Source: Parapristionchus giblindavisi
Lineage: Eukaryota; Nematoda; Chromadorea; Rhabditida; Diplogasteridae
Assembly (NCBI GenBank): GCA_943737045.1
Contig: CALSFV010000006.1
Location: 1,674,001 to 1,738,000 of the forward strand
DNA: 64,000 nucleotides
Reading direction: 5' to 3'
Positions 32,801-47,830 of the stretch are shown here, one piece after another. Each line of letters starts with the position of its first letter. Within the stretch, counting starts at the first letter, position 1. The notes beneath the pieces were generated by a model that worked only from the letters and a program-made list of their open reading frames with translations, had not been told where the DNA came from and ran no database searches. The translations under genes were made by a program, and so were the position numbers.

Positions 32801-35800
32801 GTAGTATGAGGCCTTCGCTCCTCATATTGATTGGTCTACAGCGATGTAAACTCCACAAGGTAATACAGTGAATTATTGATTGACCGATACCGAATAAAGA
32901 TGTTTTTGTGTTGTTGCGATTTTAATCTTAAATCTTCTCTCAGTACTGTATCGTATTATGATACTGTATTTGTGATGAAGACGAAAATAACGGATTTAAT
33001 TATATATCTATTGTTTCAGACCGAGTCTTTCGAGAAGTATGAGGCCTTCACGCATCATATTTATTGATCTACAGCGATGTACACTCCACAAGGTAATACA
33101 GTGAATTATTGATTGACCGATACCGAATAAAGATGTTTTTGTGTTGTTGTGATTTTAATCTTAAATCTTCTCTCAGTAATGTATCGTATTATGATACTGT
33201 ATTTGTGATGAAGACGAACATAATGGATTTAATTATATATCAATTGTTTCAGACCGAGTCTTTCGAGAAGTATGAGGCCTTCGCTCCTCATATTGATTGG
33301 TCTACAGCGATGTAAACTCCACAAGGTAATACAGTGAATTATTGATTGACCGATATCGAATAAAGATGTTTACGTGTTGTTGTGATTTTAATCTTAAATC
33401 TTCTCTCAGTACTGTATCGTATTATGATACTGTATTTGTGATGAAGACGAAAATAATGGATTTAATTATATATCTAGTGTTTCAGACCGAGTCTTTCGAG
33501 TAGTATGAGGCCTTCGCTCCTCATATTGATTGGTCTACAGCGATGTAAACTCCACAAGGTAATACAGTGAATTATTGATTGACCGATACCGAATAAAGAT
33601 GTTTTTGTGTTGTTGCGATTTTAATCTTAAATCTTCTCTCAGTACTGTATCGTATTATGATACTGTATTTGTGATGAAGACGAAAATAACGGATTTAATT
33701 ATATATCTATTGTTTCAGACCGAGTCTTTCGAGAAGTATGAGGCCTTCACGCATCATATTTATTGATCTACAGCGATGTACACTCCACAAGGTAATACAG
33801 TGAATTATTGATTGAACGATACCGAATAAAGATGTTTATGTGTTGTTGTGATCTTTGATCTTCTCTCAGTACTGTATCGTATAATGATACTCTATTTGTG
33901 ATGAAGACGAATATAATGGATTTAATTATATATCTATTGTTTCAGACCGAGTCTTTCGAGAAGCATGAGGCCTTCACTCCTCATATTGATTGGTCTACAG
34001 CGATGTAAACTCCACAAGGTAATGCAGTGAATTTATGATTGACCGATACCGAATAAAGATGTTTTTGTGTTGTTGTGATTTTAATCTTAAATCTTCTCTC
34101 AGTACTGTATCGTATTATGATACTGTATTTGTGATGGAGACGAAAATAACGGATTTAATTATATATCTATTGTTTCAGACCGAGTCTTTCGAGAAGTATG
34201 AGGCCTTCACGAATCATATTTATTGATCTACAGCGATGTAAACTCCACAAGGTAATGCAGTGAATTTTTGATTGACCGATACCGAATAAAGATGTTTTTG
34301 TGTTGTTGTGATTTTAATCTTAAATCTTCTCTCAGTAATGTATCGTATTATGATACTGTATTTGTGATGAAGACGAACATAATGGATTTAATTATATATC
34401 AATTGTTTCAGACCGAGTCTTTCGAGAAGTATGAGGCCTTCGCTCCTCATATTGATTGGTCTACAGCGATGTAAACTCCACAAGGTAATACAGTGAATTA
34501 TTGATTGACCGATATCGAATAAAGATGTTTACGTGTTGTTGTGATTTTAATCTTAAATCTTCTCTCAGTACTGTATCGTATTATGATACTGTATTTGTGA
34601 TGAAGACGAAAATAATGGATTTAATTATATATCTATTGTTTCAGACCGAGTCTTTCGAGTAGTATGAGGCCTTCGCTCCTCATATTGATTGGTCTACAGC
34701 GATGTAAACTCCACAAGGTAATACAGTGAATTATTGATTGACCGATACCGAATAAAGATGTTTTTGTGTTGTTGCGATTTTAATCTTAAATCTTCTCTCA
34801 GTACTGTATCGTATTATGATACTGTATTTGTGATGAAGACGAACATAATGGATTTAATTATATATCAATTGTTTCAGACCGAGTCTTTCGAGAAGTATGA
34901 GGCCTTCGCTCCTCATATTGATTGGTCTACAGCGATGTAAACTCCACAAGGTAATACAGTGAATTATTGATTGACCGATACCGAATAAAGATGTTTTTGT
35001 GTTGTTGTGATTTTAATCTTAAATCTTCTCTCAGTAATGTATCGTATTATGATACTGTATTTGTGATGAAGACGAACATAATGGATTTAATTATATATCA
35101 ATTGTTTCAGACCGAGTCTTTCGAGAAGTATGAGGCCTTCGCTCCTCATATTGATTGGTCTACAGCGATGTAAACTCCACAAGGTAATACAGTGAATTAT
35201 TGATTGACCGATATCGAATAAAGATGTTTACGTGTTGTTGTGATTTTAATCTTAAATCTTCTCTCAGTAATGTATCGTATTATGATACTGTATTTGTGAT
35301 GAAGACGAACATAATGGATTTAATTATATATCAATTGTTTCAGACCGAGTCTTTCGAGAAGTATGAGGCCTTCGCTCCTCATATTGATTGGTCTACAGCG
35401 ATGTAAACTCCACAAGGTAATACAGTGAATTATTGATTGACCGATATCGAATAAAGATGTTTACGTGTTGTTGTGATTTTAATCTTAAATCTTCTCTCAG
35501 TACTGTATCGTATTATGATACTGTATTTGTGATGAAGACGAAAATAATGGATTTAATTATATATCTATTGTTTCAGACCGAGTCTTTCGAGTAGTATGAG
35601 GCCTTCGCTCCTCATATTGATTTTTCTACAGCGATGTAAACTCCACAAGGTAATACAGTGAATTATTGATTGACCGATACCGAATAAAGATGTTTTTGTG
35701 TTGTTGCGATTTTAATCTTAAATCTTCTCTCAGTACTGTATCGTATTATGATACTGTATTTGTGATGAAGACGAAAATAACGGATTTAATTATATATCTA

Positions 35801-36358
35801 TTGTTTCAGACCGAGTCTTTCGAGAAGTATGAGGCCTTCACGCATCATATTTATTGATCTACAGCGATGTACACTCCACAAGGTAATACAGTGAATTATT
35901 GATTGAACGATACCGAATAAAGATGTTTATGTGTTGTTGTGATCTTTGATCTTCTCTCAGTACTGTATCGTATAATGATACTCTATTTGTGATGAAGACG
36001 AATATAATGGATTTAATTATATATCTATTGTTTCAGACCGAGTCTTTCGAGAAGCATGAGGCCTTCACTCCTCATATTGATTGGTCTACAGCGATGTAAA
36101 CTCCACAAGGTAATGCAGTGAATTTTTGATTGACCGATACCGAATAAAGATGTTTTTGTGTTGTTGTGATTTTAATCTTAAATCTTCTCTCAGTACTGTA
36201 TCGTATTATGATACTGTATTTGTGATGGAGACGAAAATAACGGATTTAATTATATATCTATTGTTTCAGACCGAGTCTTTCGAGAAGTATGAGGCCTTCA
36301 CGAATCATATTTATTGATCTACAGCGATGTAAACTCCACAAGGTAATGCAGTGAATTT
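29859..36358. repeat. Higher-order repeat, 1159-bp period
   Basis: Five-monomer blocks (4 x 233 + 227) recur: 29859/30319/30552, 31018/31478/31711, and again 33575/34035/34268, with related copies at 32177, 34734 and 35666. Blocks include the GGAGACG variant and the GAGTAGTATG variant in fixed order. Confidence 0.8.
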
Positions 36359-37621
36359 TTGATTGACCGATACCGAATAAAGATGTTTTTGTGTTGTTGT
36401 GATTTTAATCTTAAATCTTCTCTCAGTAATGTATCGTATTATGATACTGTATTTGTGATGAAGACGAACATAATGGATTTAATTATATATCAATTGTTTC
36501 AGACCGAGTCTTTCGAGAAGTATGAGGCCTTCACTCCTCATATTGATTGGTCTACAGCGATGTAAACTCCACAAGGTAATACAGTGAATTTTTGATTGAC
36601 CGATACCGAATAAAGATGTTTTTGTGTTGTTGTGATTTTAATCTTAAATCTTCTCTCAGTAATGTATCGTATTATGATACTGTATTTGTGATGAAGACGA
36701 ACATAATGGATTTAATTATATATCAATTGTTTCAGACCGAGTCTTTCGAGAAGTATGAGGCCTTCACGCATCATATTTATTGATCTACAGCGATGTAAAC
36801 TCCACAAGGTAATACAGTGAATTATTGATTGAACGATACCGAATAAAGATGTTTTTGTGTTGTTGTGATTTTAATCTTAAATCTTCTCTCAGTAATGTAT
36901 CGTATTATGATACTGTATTTGTGATGAAGACGAACATAATGGATTTAATTATATATCTATTGTTTCAGACCGAGTCTTTCGAGTAGTATGAGGCCTTCGC
37001 TCCTCATATTGATTGGTCTACAGCGATGTAAACTCCACAAGGTAATACAGTGAATTATTGATTGACCGATACCGAATAAAGATGTTTTTGTGTTGTTGTG
37101 ATTTTAATCTTAAATCCTCTCTCAGTACTGTATCGTATTATGATACTGTATTTGTGATGAAGACGAAAATAACGGATTTAATTATGTATCTATTGTATCA
37201 GACCGAGTCTTTCGAGAAGTATGAGGCCTTCGCTCCTCATATTGATTGGTCTACAGCGATGTAAACTCCACAAGGTAATACAGTGAATTATTGATTGACC
37301 GATATCGAATAAAGATGTTTACGTGTTGTTGTGATTTTAATCTTTGATCTTCTCTCAGTACTGTATCGTATTATGATACTGTATTTGTGATGAAGACGAA
37401 AATAATGGATTTAATTATATATCTATTGTTTCAGACCGAGTCTTTCGAGAAGTATGAGGCCTTCGCTCCTCATATTGATTGGTCTACAGCGATGTAAACT
37501 CCACAAGGTAACACAGTGAATTATTGATTGACCGATACCGAATAAAGATGTTTATGTGTTGTTGTGGATTTGATCTTTGATCTACAGCGATGTAAACTCC
37601 ACAAGGTAATACATTGAATTA

Positions 37622-40600
37622 TTGATTGACCGATACCGAATAAAGATGTTTTTGTGTTGTTGTGATTTTAATCTTAAATCTTCTCTCAGTACTGTATCGT
37701 ATTATGATACTGTATTTGTGATGAAGACGAAAATAATGGATTTAATTATATATCTATTGTTTCAGACCGAGTCTTTCGAGTAGTATGAGGCCTTCGCTCC
37801 TCATATTGATTGGTCTACAGCGATGTAAACTCCACAAGGTAATACAGTGAATTATTGATTGACCGATACCGAATAAAGATGTTTTTGTGTTGTTGTGATT
37901 TTAATCTTAAATCTTCTCTCAGTACTGTATCGTATTATGATACTGTATTTGTGATGAAGACGATAATAACGGATTTAATTATGTATCTATTGTTTCAGAC
38001 CGAGTCTTTCGAGAAGTATGAGGCCTTCGCTCCTCATATTGATTGGTCTACAGCGATGTAAACTCCACAAGGTAATACAGTGAATTATTGATTGACCGAT
38101 ATCGAATAAAGATGTTTACGTGTTGTTGTGATTTTAATCTTTGATCTTCTCTCAGTACTGTATCGTATTATGATACTGTATTTGTGATGAAGACGAAAAT
38201 AATGGATTTAATTATATATCTATTGTTTCAGACCGAGTCTTTCGAGAAGTATGAGGCCTTCGCTCCTCATATTGATTGGTCTACAGCGATGTAAACTCCA
38301 CAAGGTAACACAGTGAATTATTGATTGACCGATACCGAATAAAGATGTTTATGTGTTGTTGTGGATTTGATCTTTGATCTACACCGATGTAAACTCCGCA
38401 AGGTAATGCAGTGAATTATTGATTGTACGATATCGAATAAAGATGTTTACGTGTTGTTGTGATTTTAATCTTAAATCTTCTCTCAGTACTGTATCGTATT
38501 ATGATACTGTATTTGTGATGAAGACGAAAATAATGGATTTAATTATATATCTATTGTTTCAGACCGAGTCTTTCGAGTAGTATGAGGCCTTCGCTCCTCA
38601 TATTGATTGGTCTATAGCGATGTAAACTCCACAAGGTAATACAGTGAATTATTGATTGACCGATATCGAATAAAGATGTTTACGTGTTGTTGTGATTTTA
38701 ATCTTTGATCTTCTCTCAGTACTGTATCGTATTATGATACTGTATTTGTGATGAAGACGAAAATAATGGATTTAATTATATATCTATTGTTTCAGACCGA
38801 GTCTTTCGAGTAGTATGAGGCCTTCGCTTCTCATATTGATTGGTCTACAGCGATGTAAACTCCACAAGGTAATACAGTGAATTATTGATTGACCGATATC
38901 GAATAAAGATGTTTACGTGTTGTTGTGATTTTAATCTTTGATCTTCTCTCAGTATTGTATCGTATTATGATACTGTATTTGTGATGAAGACGAAAATAAT
39001 GGATTTAATTATATATCTATTGTTTCAGACCGAGTCTTTCGAGAAGTATGAGGCCTTCGCTCCTCATATTGATTGGTCTACAGCGATGTAAACTCCACAA
39101 GGTAACACAGTGAATTATTGATTGACCGATACCGAATAAAGATGTTTATGTGTTGTTGTGGATTTGATCTTTGATCTACACCGATGTAAACTCCGCAAGG
39201 TAATGCAGTGAATTATTGATTGTACGATATCGAATAAAGATGTTTACGTGTTGTTGTGATTTTAATCTTAAATCTTCTCTCAGTACTGTATCGTATTATG
39301 ATACTGTATTTGTGATGAAGACGAAAATAATGGATTTAATTATATATCTATTGTTTCAGACCGAGTCTTTCGAGTAGTATGAGGCCTTCGCTCCTCATAT
39401 TGATTGGTCTATAGCGATGTAAACTCCACAAGGTAATACAGTGAATTATTGATTGACCGATACCGAATAAAGATGTTTTTGTGTTGTTGTGATTTTAATC
39501 TTAAATCTTCTCTCAGTACTGTATCGTATTATGATACTGTATTTGTGATGAAGACGAAAATAACGGATTTAATTATATATCTATTGTTTCAGACCGAGTC
39601 TTTCGAGAAGTATGAGGCCTTCACGCATCATATTTATTGATCTACAGCGATGTAAACTCCACAAGGTAATACAGTGAATTATTGATTGACCGATACCGAA
39701 TAAAGATGTTTTTGTGTTGTTGTGATTTTAATCTTAAATCTTCTCTCAGTACTGTATCGTATTATGATACTGTATTTGTGATGAAGACGAAAATAACGGA
39801 TTTAATTATGTATCTATTGTTTCAGACCGAGTCTTTCGAGAAGTATGAGGCCTTCGCTCCTCATATTGATTGGTCTACAGCGATGTAAACTCCACAAGGT
39901 AATACAGTGAATTATTGATTGACCGATATCGAATAAAGATGTTTACGTGTTGTTGTGATTTTAATCTTTGATCTTCTCTCAGTACTGTATCGTATTATGA
40001 TACTGTATTTGTGATGAAGACGAAAATAATGGATTTAATTATATATCTATTGTTTCAGACCGAGTCTTTCGAGAAGTATGAGGCCTTCGCTCCTCATATT
40101 GATTGGTCTACAGCGATGTAAACTCCACAAGGTAACACAGTGAATTATTGATTGACCGATACCGAATAAAGATGTTTATGTGTTGTTGTGGATTTGATCT
40201 TTGATCTACACCGATGTAAACTCCGCAAGGTAATGCAGTGAATTATTGATTGTACGATATCGAATAAAGATGTTTACGTGTTGTTGTGATTTTAATCTTA
40301 AATCTTCTCTCAGTACTGTATCGTATTATGATACTGTATTTGTGATGAAGACGAAAATAATGGATTTAATTATATATCTATTGTTTCAGACCGAGTCTTT
40401 CGAGTAGTATGAGGCCTTCGCTCCTCATATTGATTGGTCTATAGCGATGTAAACTCCACAAGGTAATACAGTGAATTATTGATTGACCGATATCGAATAA
40501 AGATGTTTACGTGTTGTTGTGATTTTAATCTTTGATCTTCTCTCAGTACTGTATCGTATTATGATACTGTATTTGTGATGAAGACGAAAATAACGGATTT

Positions 40601-43102
40601 AATTATGTATCTATTGTTTCAGACCGAGTCTTTCGAGAAGTATGAGGCCTTCGCTCCTCATATTGATTGGTCTACAGCGATGTAAACTCCACAAGGTAAT
40701 ACAGTGAATTATTGATTGACCGATATCGAATAAAGATGTTTACGTGTTGTTGTGATTTTAATCTTTGATCTTCTCTCAGTATTGTATCGTATTATGATAC
40801 TGTATTTGTGATGAAGACGAAAATAATGGATTTAATTATATATCTATTGTTTCAGACCGAGTCTTTCGAGAAGTATGAGGCCTTCGCTCCTCATATTGAT
40901 TGGTCTACAGCGATGTAAACTCCACAAGGTAACACAGTGAATTATTGATTGACCGATACCGAATAAAGATGTTTATGTGTTGTTGTGGATTTGATCTTTG
41001 ATCTACACCGATGTAAACTCCGCAAGGTAATGCAGTGAATTATTGATTGTACGATATCGAATAAAGATGTTTACGTGTTGTTGTGATTTTAATCTTAAAT
41101 CTTCTCTCAGTACTGTATCGTATTATGATACTGTATTTGTGATGAAGACGAAAATAATGGATTTAATTATATATCTATTGTTTCAGACCGAGTCTTTCGA
41201 GTAGTATGAGGCCTTCGCTCCTCATATTGATTGGTCTATAGCGATGTAAACTCCACAAGGTAATACAGTGAATTATTGATTGACCGATACCGAATAAAGA
41301 TGTTTTTGTGTTGTTGTGATTTTAATCTTAAATCTTCTCTCAGTACTGTATCGTATTATGATACTGTATTTGTGATGAAGACGAAAATAACGGATTTAAT
41401 TATATATCTATTGTTTCAGACCGAGTCTTTCGAGAAGTATGAGGCCTTCACGCATCATATTTATTGATCTACAGCGATGTAAACTCCACAAGGTAATACA
41501 GTGAATTATTGATTGACCGATACCGAATAAAGATGTTTTTGTGTTGTTGTGATTTTAATCTTAAATCTTCTCTCAGTACTGTATCGTATTATGATACTGT
41601 ATTTGTGATGAAGACGAAAATAATGGATTTAATTATATATCTATTGTTTCAGACCGAGTCTTTCGAGTAGTATGAGGCCTTCGCTCCTCATATTGATTGG
41701 TCTACAGCGATGTAAACTCCACAAGGTAATACAGTGAATTATTGATTGACCGATACCGAATAAAGATGTTTTTGTGTTGTTGTGATTTTAATCTTAATTC
41801 TTCTCTCAGTACTGTATCGTATTATGATACTGTATTTGTGATGAAGACGAAAATAACGGATTTAATTATGTATCTATTGTTTCAGACCGAGTCTTTCGAG
41901 AAGTATGAGGCCTTCACGCATCATATTTATTGATCTACAGCGATGTAAACTCCACAAGGTAATACAGTGAATTTTTGATTGACCGATACCGAATAAAGAT
42001 GTTTATGTGTTGTTGTGATCTTTGATCTTCTCTCAGTAATGTATCGTATAATGATACTCTATTTGTGATGAAGACGAATATAATGGATTTAATTATATAT
42101 CTATTGTTTCAGACCGAGTCTTTCGAGAAGCATGAGGCCTTCACTCCTCATATTGATTGGTCTACAGCGATGTAAACTCCACAAGGTAATGCAGTGAATT
42201 TTTGATTGACCGATACCGAATAAATATGTTTTTGTGTTGTTGTGATTTTAATCTTAAATCTTCTCTCAGTACTGTATCGTATTATGATACTGTATTTGTG
42301 ATGAAGACGAATATAATGGATTTAATTATATATCTATTGTTTCAGACCGAGTCTTTCGAGAAGTATGAGGCCTTCACTCCTCATATTGATTGATCTACAG
42401 CGATGTAAACTCCACAAGGTAATACAGTGAATTTTTGATTGACCGATACCGAATAAAGATGTTTTTGTGTTGTTGTGATTTTAATCTTAAATCTTCTCTC
42501 AGTACTGTATCGTATTATGATACTGTATTTGTGATGAAGACGAACATAATGGATTTAATTATATATCAATTGTTTCAGACCGAGTCTTTCGAGAAGTATG
42601 AGGCCTTCGCTCCTCATATTGATTGGTCTACAGCGATGTAAACTCCACAAGGTAATGCAGTGAATTATTGATTGACCGATACCGAATAAAGATGTTTTTG
42701 TGTTGTTGTGATTTTAATCATAAATCTTCTCTCAGTACTGTATCGTATTATTATACTGTATTTGTGATGAAGACGAAAATAACGGATTTAATTATATATC
42801 TATTGTTTCAGACCGAGTCTTTCGAGAAGTATGAGGCCTTCACGCATCATATTTATTGATCTACAGCGATGTAAACTCCACAAGGTAATACAGTGAATTA
42901 TTGATTGACCGATACCGAATAAAGATGTTTATGTGTTGTTGTGATCTTTGATCTTCTCGCAGTACTGTATCGTATAATGATACTCTATTTGTGATGAAGA
43001 CGAATATAATGGATTTAATTATATATCTATTGTTTCAGACCGAGTCTTTCGAGAAGTATGAGGCCTTCGCTCCTCATATTGATTGGTCTACAGCGATGTA
43101 AA
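37622..43102. repeat. Higher-order repeat, 1827-bp period
   Basis: Monomers at 37855 and 39682, and at 39449 and 41276, are 1827 bp apart, which equals 7 x 233 + 2 x 98; two 98-bp monomers are included in each block (about 40140 and 40930 in the second). The right end grades into the 2416-bp pattern. Confidence 0.75.
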
Positions 43103-46100
43103 CTCCACAAGGTAATGCAGTGAATTATTGATTGACCGATATCGAATAAAGATGTTTACGTGTTGTTGTGATTTTAATCTTTGATCTTCTCTCAGTACTG
43201 TATCGTATTATGATACTGTATTTGTGATGAAGACGAATATAATGGATTTAATTATATATCTATTGTTTCAGACCGAGTCTTTCGAGAAGTATGAGGCCTT
43301 CACTCCTCATATTGATTGGTCTACAGCGATGTAAACTCCACAAGGTAACACAGTGAATTATTGATTGACCGATACCGAATAAAGATGTTTATGTGTTGTT
43401 GTGGATTTGATCTTTGATCTACACCGATGTAAACTCCGCAAGGTAATGCAGTGAATTATTGATTGTACGATATCGAATAAAGATGTTTACGTGTTGTTGC
43501 GATTTTAATCTTAAATCTTCTCTCAGTACTGTATCGTATTATGATACTGTATTTGTGATGAAGACGAAAATAATGGATTTAATTATATATCTATTGTTTC
43601 AGACCGAGTCTTTCGAGTAGTATGAGGCCTTCGCTCCTCATATTGATTGGTCTATAGCGATGTAAACTCCACAAGGTAATACAGTGAATTATTGATTGAC
43701 CGATACCGAATAAAGATGTTTTTGTGTTGTTGTGATTTTAATCTTAAATCTTCTCTCAGTACTGTATCGTATTATGATACTGTATTTGTGATGAAGACGA
43801 AAATAACGGATTTAATTATATATCTATTGTTTCAGACCGAGTCTTTCGAGAAGTATGAGGCCTTCACGCATCATATTTATTGATCTACAGCGATGTAAAC
43901 TCCACAAGGTAATACAGTGAATTATTGATTGACCGATACCGAATAAAGATGTTTTTGTGTTGTTGTGATTTTAATCTTAAATCTTCTCTCAGTACTGTAT
44001 CGTATTATGATACTGTATTTGTGATGAAGACGAAAATAATGGATTTAATTATATATCTATTGTTTCAGACCGAGTCTTTCGAGTAGTATGAGGCCTTCGC
44101 TCCTCATATTGATTGGTCTACAGCGATGTAAACTCCACAAGGTAATACAGTGAATTATTGATTGACCGATACCGAATAAAGATGTTTTTGTGTTGTTGTG
44201 ATTTTAATCTTAATTCTTCTCTCAGTACTGTATCGTATTATGATACTGTATTTGTGATGAAGACGAAAATAACGGATTTAATTATGTATCTATTGTTTCA
44301 GACCGAGTCTTTCGAGAAGTATGAGGCCTTCACGCATCATATTTATTGATCTACAGCGATGTAAACTCCACAAGGTAATACAGTGAATTTTTGATTGACC
44401 GATACCGAATAAAGATGTTTATGTGTTGTTGTGATCTTTGATCTTCTCTCAGTAATGTATCGTATAATGATACTCTATTTGTGATGAAGACGAATATAAT
44501 GGATTTAATTATATATCTATTGTTTCAGACCGAGTCTTTCGAGAAGCATGAGGCCTTCACTCCTCATATTGATTGGTCTACAGCGATGTAAACTCCACAA
44601 GGTAATGCAGTGAATTTTTGATTGACCGATACCGAATAAATATGTTTTTGTGTTGTTGTGATTTTAATCTTAAATCTTCTCTCAGTACTGTATCGTATTA
44701 TGATACTGTATTTGTGATGAAGACGAATATAATGGATTTAATTATATATCTATTGTTTCAGACCGAGTCTTTCGAGAAGTATGAGGCCTTCACTCCTCAT
44801 ATTGATTGATCTACAGCGATGTAAACTCCACAAGGTAATACAGTGAATTTTTGATTGACCGATACCGAATAAAGATGTTTTTGTGTTGTTGTGATTTTAA
44901 TCTTAAATCTTCTCTCAGTACTGTATCGTATTATGATACTGTATTTGTGATGAAGACGAACATAATGGATTTAATTATATATCAATTGTTTCAGACCGAG
45001 TCTTTCGAGAAGTATGAGGCCTTCGCTCCTCATATTGATTGGTCTACAGCGATGTAAACTCCACAAGGTAATGCAGTGAATTATTGATTGACCGATACCG
45101 AATAAAGATGTTTTTGTGTTGTTGTGATTTTAATCATAAATCTTCTCTCAGTACTGTATCGTATTATTATACTGTATTTGTGATGAAGACGAAAATAACG
45201 GATTTAATTATATATCTATTGTTTCAGACCGAGTCTTTCGAGAAGTATGAGGCCTTCACGCATCATATTTATTGATCTACAGCGATGTAAACTCCACAAG
45301 GTAATACAGTGAATTATTGATTGACCGATACCGAATAAAGATGTTTTTGTGTTGTTGTGATTTTAATCTTAATTCTTCTCTCAGTACTGTATCGTATTAT
45401 GATACTGTATTTGTGATGAAGACGAAAATAACGGATTTAATTATGTATCTATTGTTTCAGACCGAGTCTTTCGAGAAGTATGAGGCCTTCACGCATCATA
45501 TTTATTGATCTACAGCGATGTAAACTCCACAAGGTAATACAGTGAATTTTTGATTGACCGATACCGAATAAAGATGTTTATGTGTTGTTGTGATCTTTGA
45601 TCTTCTCTCAGTAATGTATCGTATAATGATACTCTATTTGTGATGAAGACGAATATAATGGATTTAATTATATATCTATTGTTTCAGACCGAGTCTTTCG
45701 AGAAGCATGAGGCCTTCACTCCTCATATTGATTGGTCTACAGCGATGTAAACTCCACAAGGTAATGCAGTGAATTTTTGATTGACCGATACCGAATAAAT
45801 ATGTTTTTGTGTTGTTGTGATTTTAATCTTAAATCTTCTCTCAGTACTGTATCGTATTATGATACTGTATTTGTGATGAAGACGAATATAATGGATTTAA
45901 TTATATATCTATTGTTTCAGACCGAGTCTTTCGAGAAGTATGAGGCCTTCACTCCTCATATTGATTGATCTACAGCGATGTAAACTCCACAAGGTAATAC
46001 AGTGAATTTTTGATTGACCGATACCGAATAAAGATGTTTTTGTGTTGTTGTGATTTTAATCTTAAATCTTCTCTCAGTACTGTATCGTATTATGATACTG

Positions 46101-46475
46101 TATTTGTGATGAAGACGAACATAATGGATTTAATTATATATCAATTGTTTCAGACCGAGTCTTTCGAGAAGTATGAGGCCTTCGCTCCTCATATTGATTG
46201 GTCTACAGCGATGTAAACTCCACAAGGTAATGCAGTGAATTATTGATTGACCGATACCGAATAAAGATGTTTTTGTGTTGTTGTGATTTTAATCATAAAT
46301 CTTCTCTCAGTACTGTATCGTATTATTATACTGTATTTGTGATGAAGACGAAAATAACGGATTTAATTATATATCTATTGTTTCAGACCGAGTCTTTCGA
46401 GAAGTATGAGGCCTTCACGCATCATATTTATTGATCTACAGCGATGTAAACTCCACAAGGTAATACAGTGAATTA
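41276..46475. repeat. Higher-order repeat, 2416-bp period with nested 1159-bp duplication
   Basis: 41276, 41742, 42202, 42435, 42668 recur at 43692, 44158, 44618, 44851, 45084 (2416 bp = 8 x 233 + 2 x 227 + 98). The set 44158-45083 is then duplicated again 1159 bp later (45317, 45777, 46010, 46243). Private markers such as AATCATAAATC and TATTATTATAC travel with the blocks. Confidence 0.8.
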
Positions 46476-47830
46476 TTGATTGACCGATACCGAATAAAGA
46501 TGTTTATGTGTTGTTGTGATCTTTGATCTTCTCGCAGTACTGTATCGTATAATGATACTCTATTTGTGATGAAGACGAATATAATGGATTTAATTATATA
46601 TCTATTGTTTCAGACCGAGTCTTTCGAGAAGTATGAGGCCTTCGCTCCTCATATTGATTGGTCTACAGCGATGTAAACTCCACAAGGTAATGCAGTGAAT
46701 TATTGATTGACCGATATCGAATAAAGATGTTTACGTGTTGTTGTGATTTTAATCTTTGATCTTCTCTCAGTACTGTATCGTATTATGATACTGTATTTGT
46801 GATGAAGACGAATATAATGGATTTAATTATATATCTATTGTTTCAGACCGAGTCTTTCGAGAAGTATGAGGCCTTCACTCCTCATATTGATTGGTCTACA
46901 GCGATGTAAACTCCACAAGGTAACACAGTGAATTATTGATTGACCGATACCGAATAAAGATGTTTATGTGTTGTTGTGGATTTGATCTTTGATCTACACC
47001 GATGTAAACTCCGCAAGGTAATGCAGTGAATTATTGATTGTACGATATCGAATAAAGATGTTTACGTGTTGTTGCGATTTTAATCTTAAATCTTCTCTCA
47101 GTACTGTATCGTATTATGATACTGTATTTGTGATGAAGACGAAAATAATGGATTTAATTATATATCTATTGTTTCAGACCGAGTCTTTCGAGTAGTATGA
47201 GGCCTTCGCTCCTCATATTGATTGGTCTATAGCGATGTAAACTCCACAAGGTAATGCAGTGAATTATTGATTGACCGATATCGAATAAAGATGTTTACGT
47301 GTTGTTGTGATTTTAATCTTTGATCTTCTCTCAGTACTGTATCGTATTATGATACTGTATTTGTGATGAAGACGAAAATAATGGATTTAATTATATATCT
47401 ATTGTTTCAGACCGAGTCTTTCGAGAAGTATGAGGCCTTCGCTCCTCATATTGATTGGTCTACAGCGATGTAAACTCCACAAGGTAACACAGTGAATTAT
47501 TGATTGACCGATACCGAATAAAGATGTTTATGTGTTGTTGTGGATTTGATCTTTGATCTACACCGATGTAAACTCCGCAAGGTAATGCAGTGAATTATTG
47601 ATTGTACGATATCGAATAAAGATGTTTACGTGTTGTTGTGATTTTAATCTTAAATCTTCTCTCAGTACTATATCGTATTATGATACTGTATTTGTGATGA
47701 AGACGAAAATAATGGATTTAATTATATATCTATTGTTTCAGACCGAGTCTTTCGAGTAGTATGAGGCCTTCGCTCCTCATATTGATTGGTCTATAGCGAT
47801 GTAAACTCCACAAGGTAATACATTGAATTA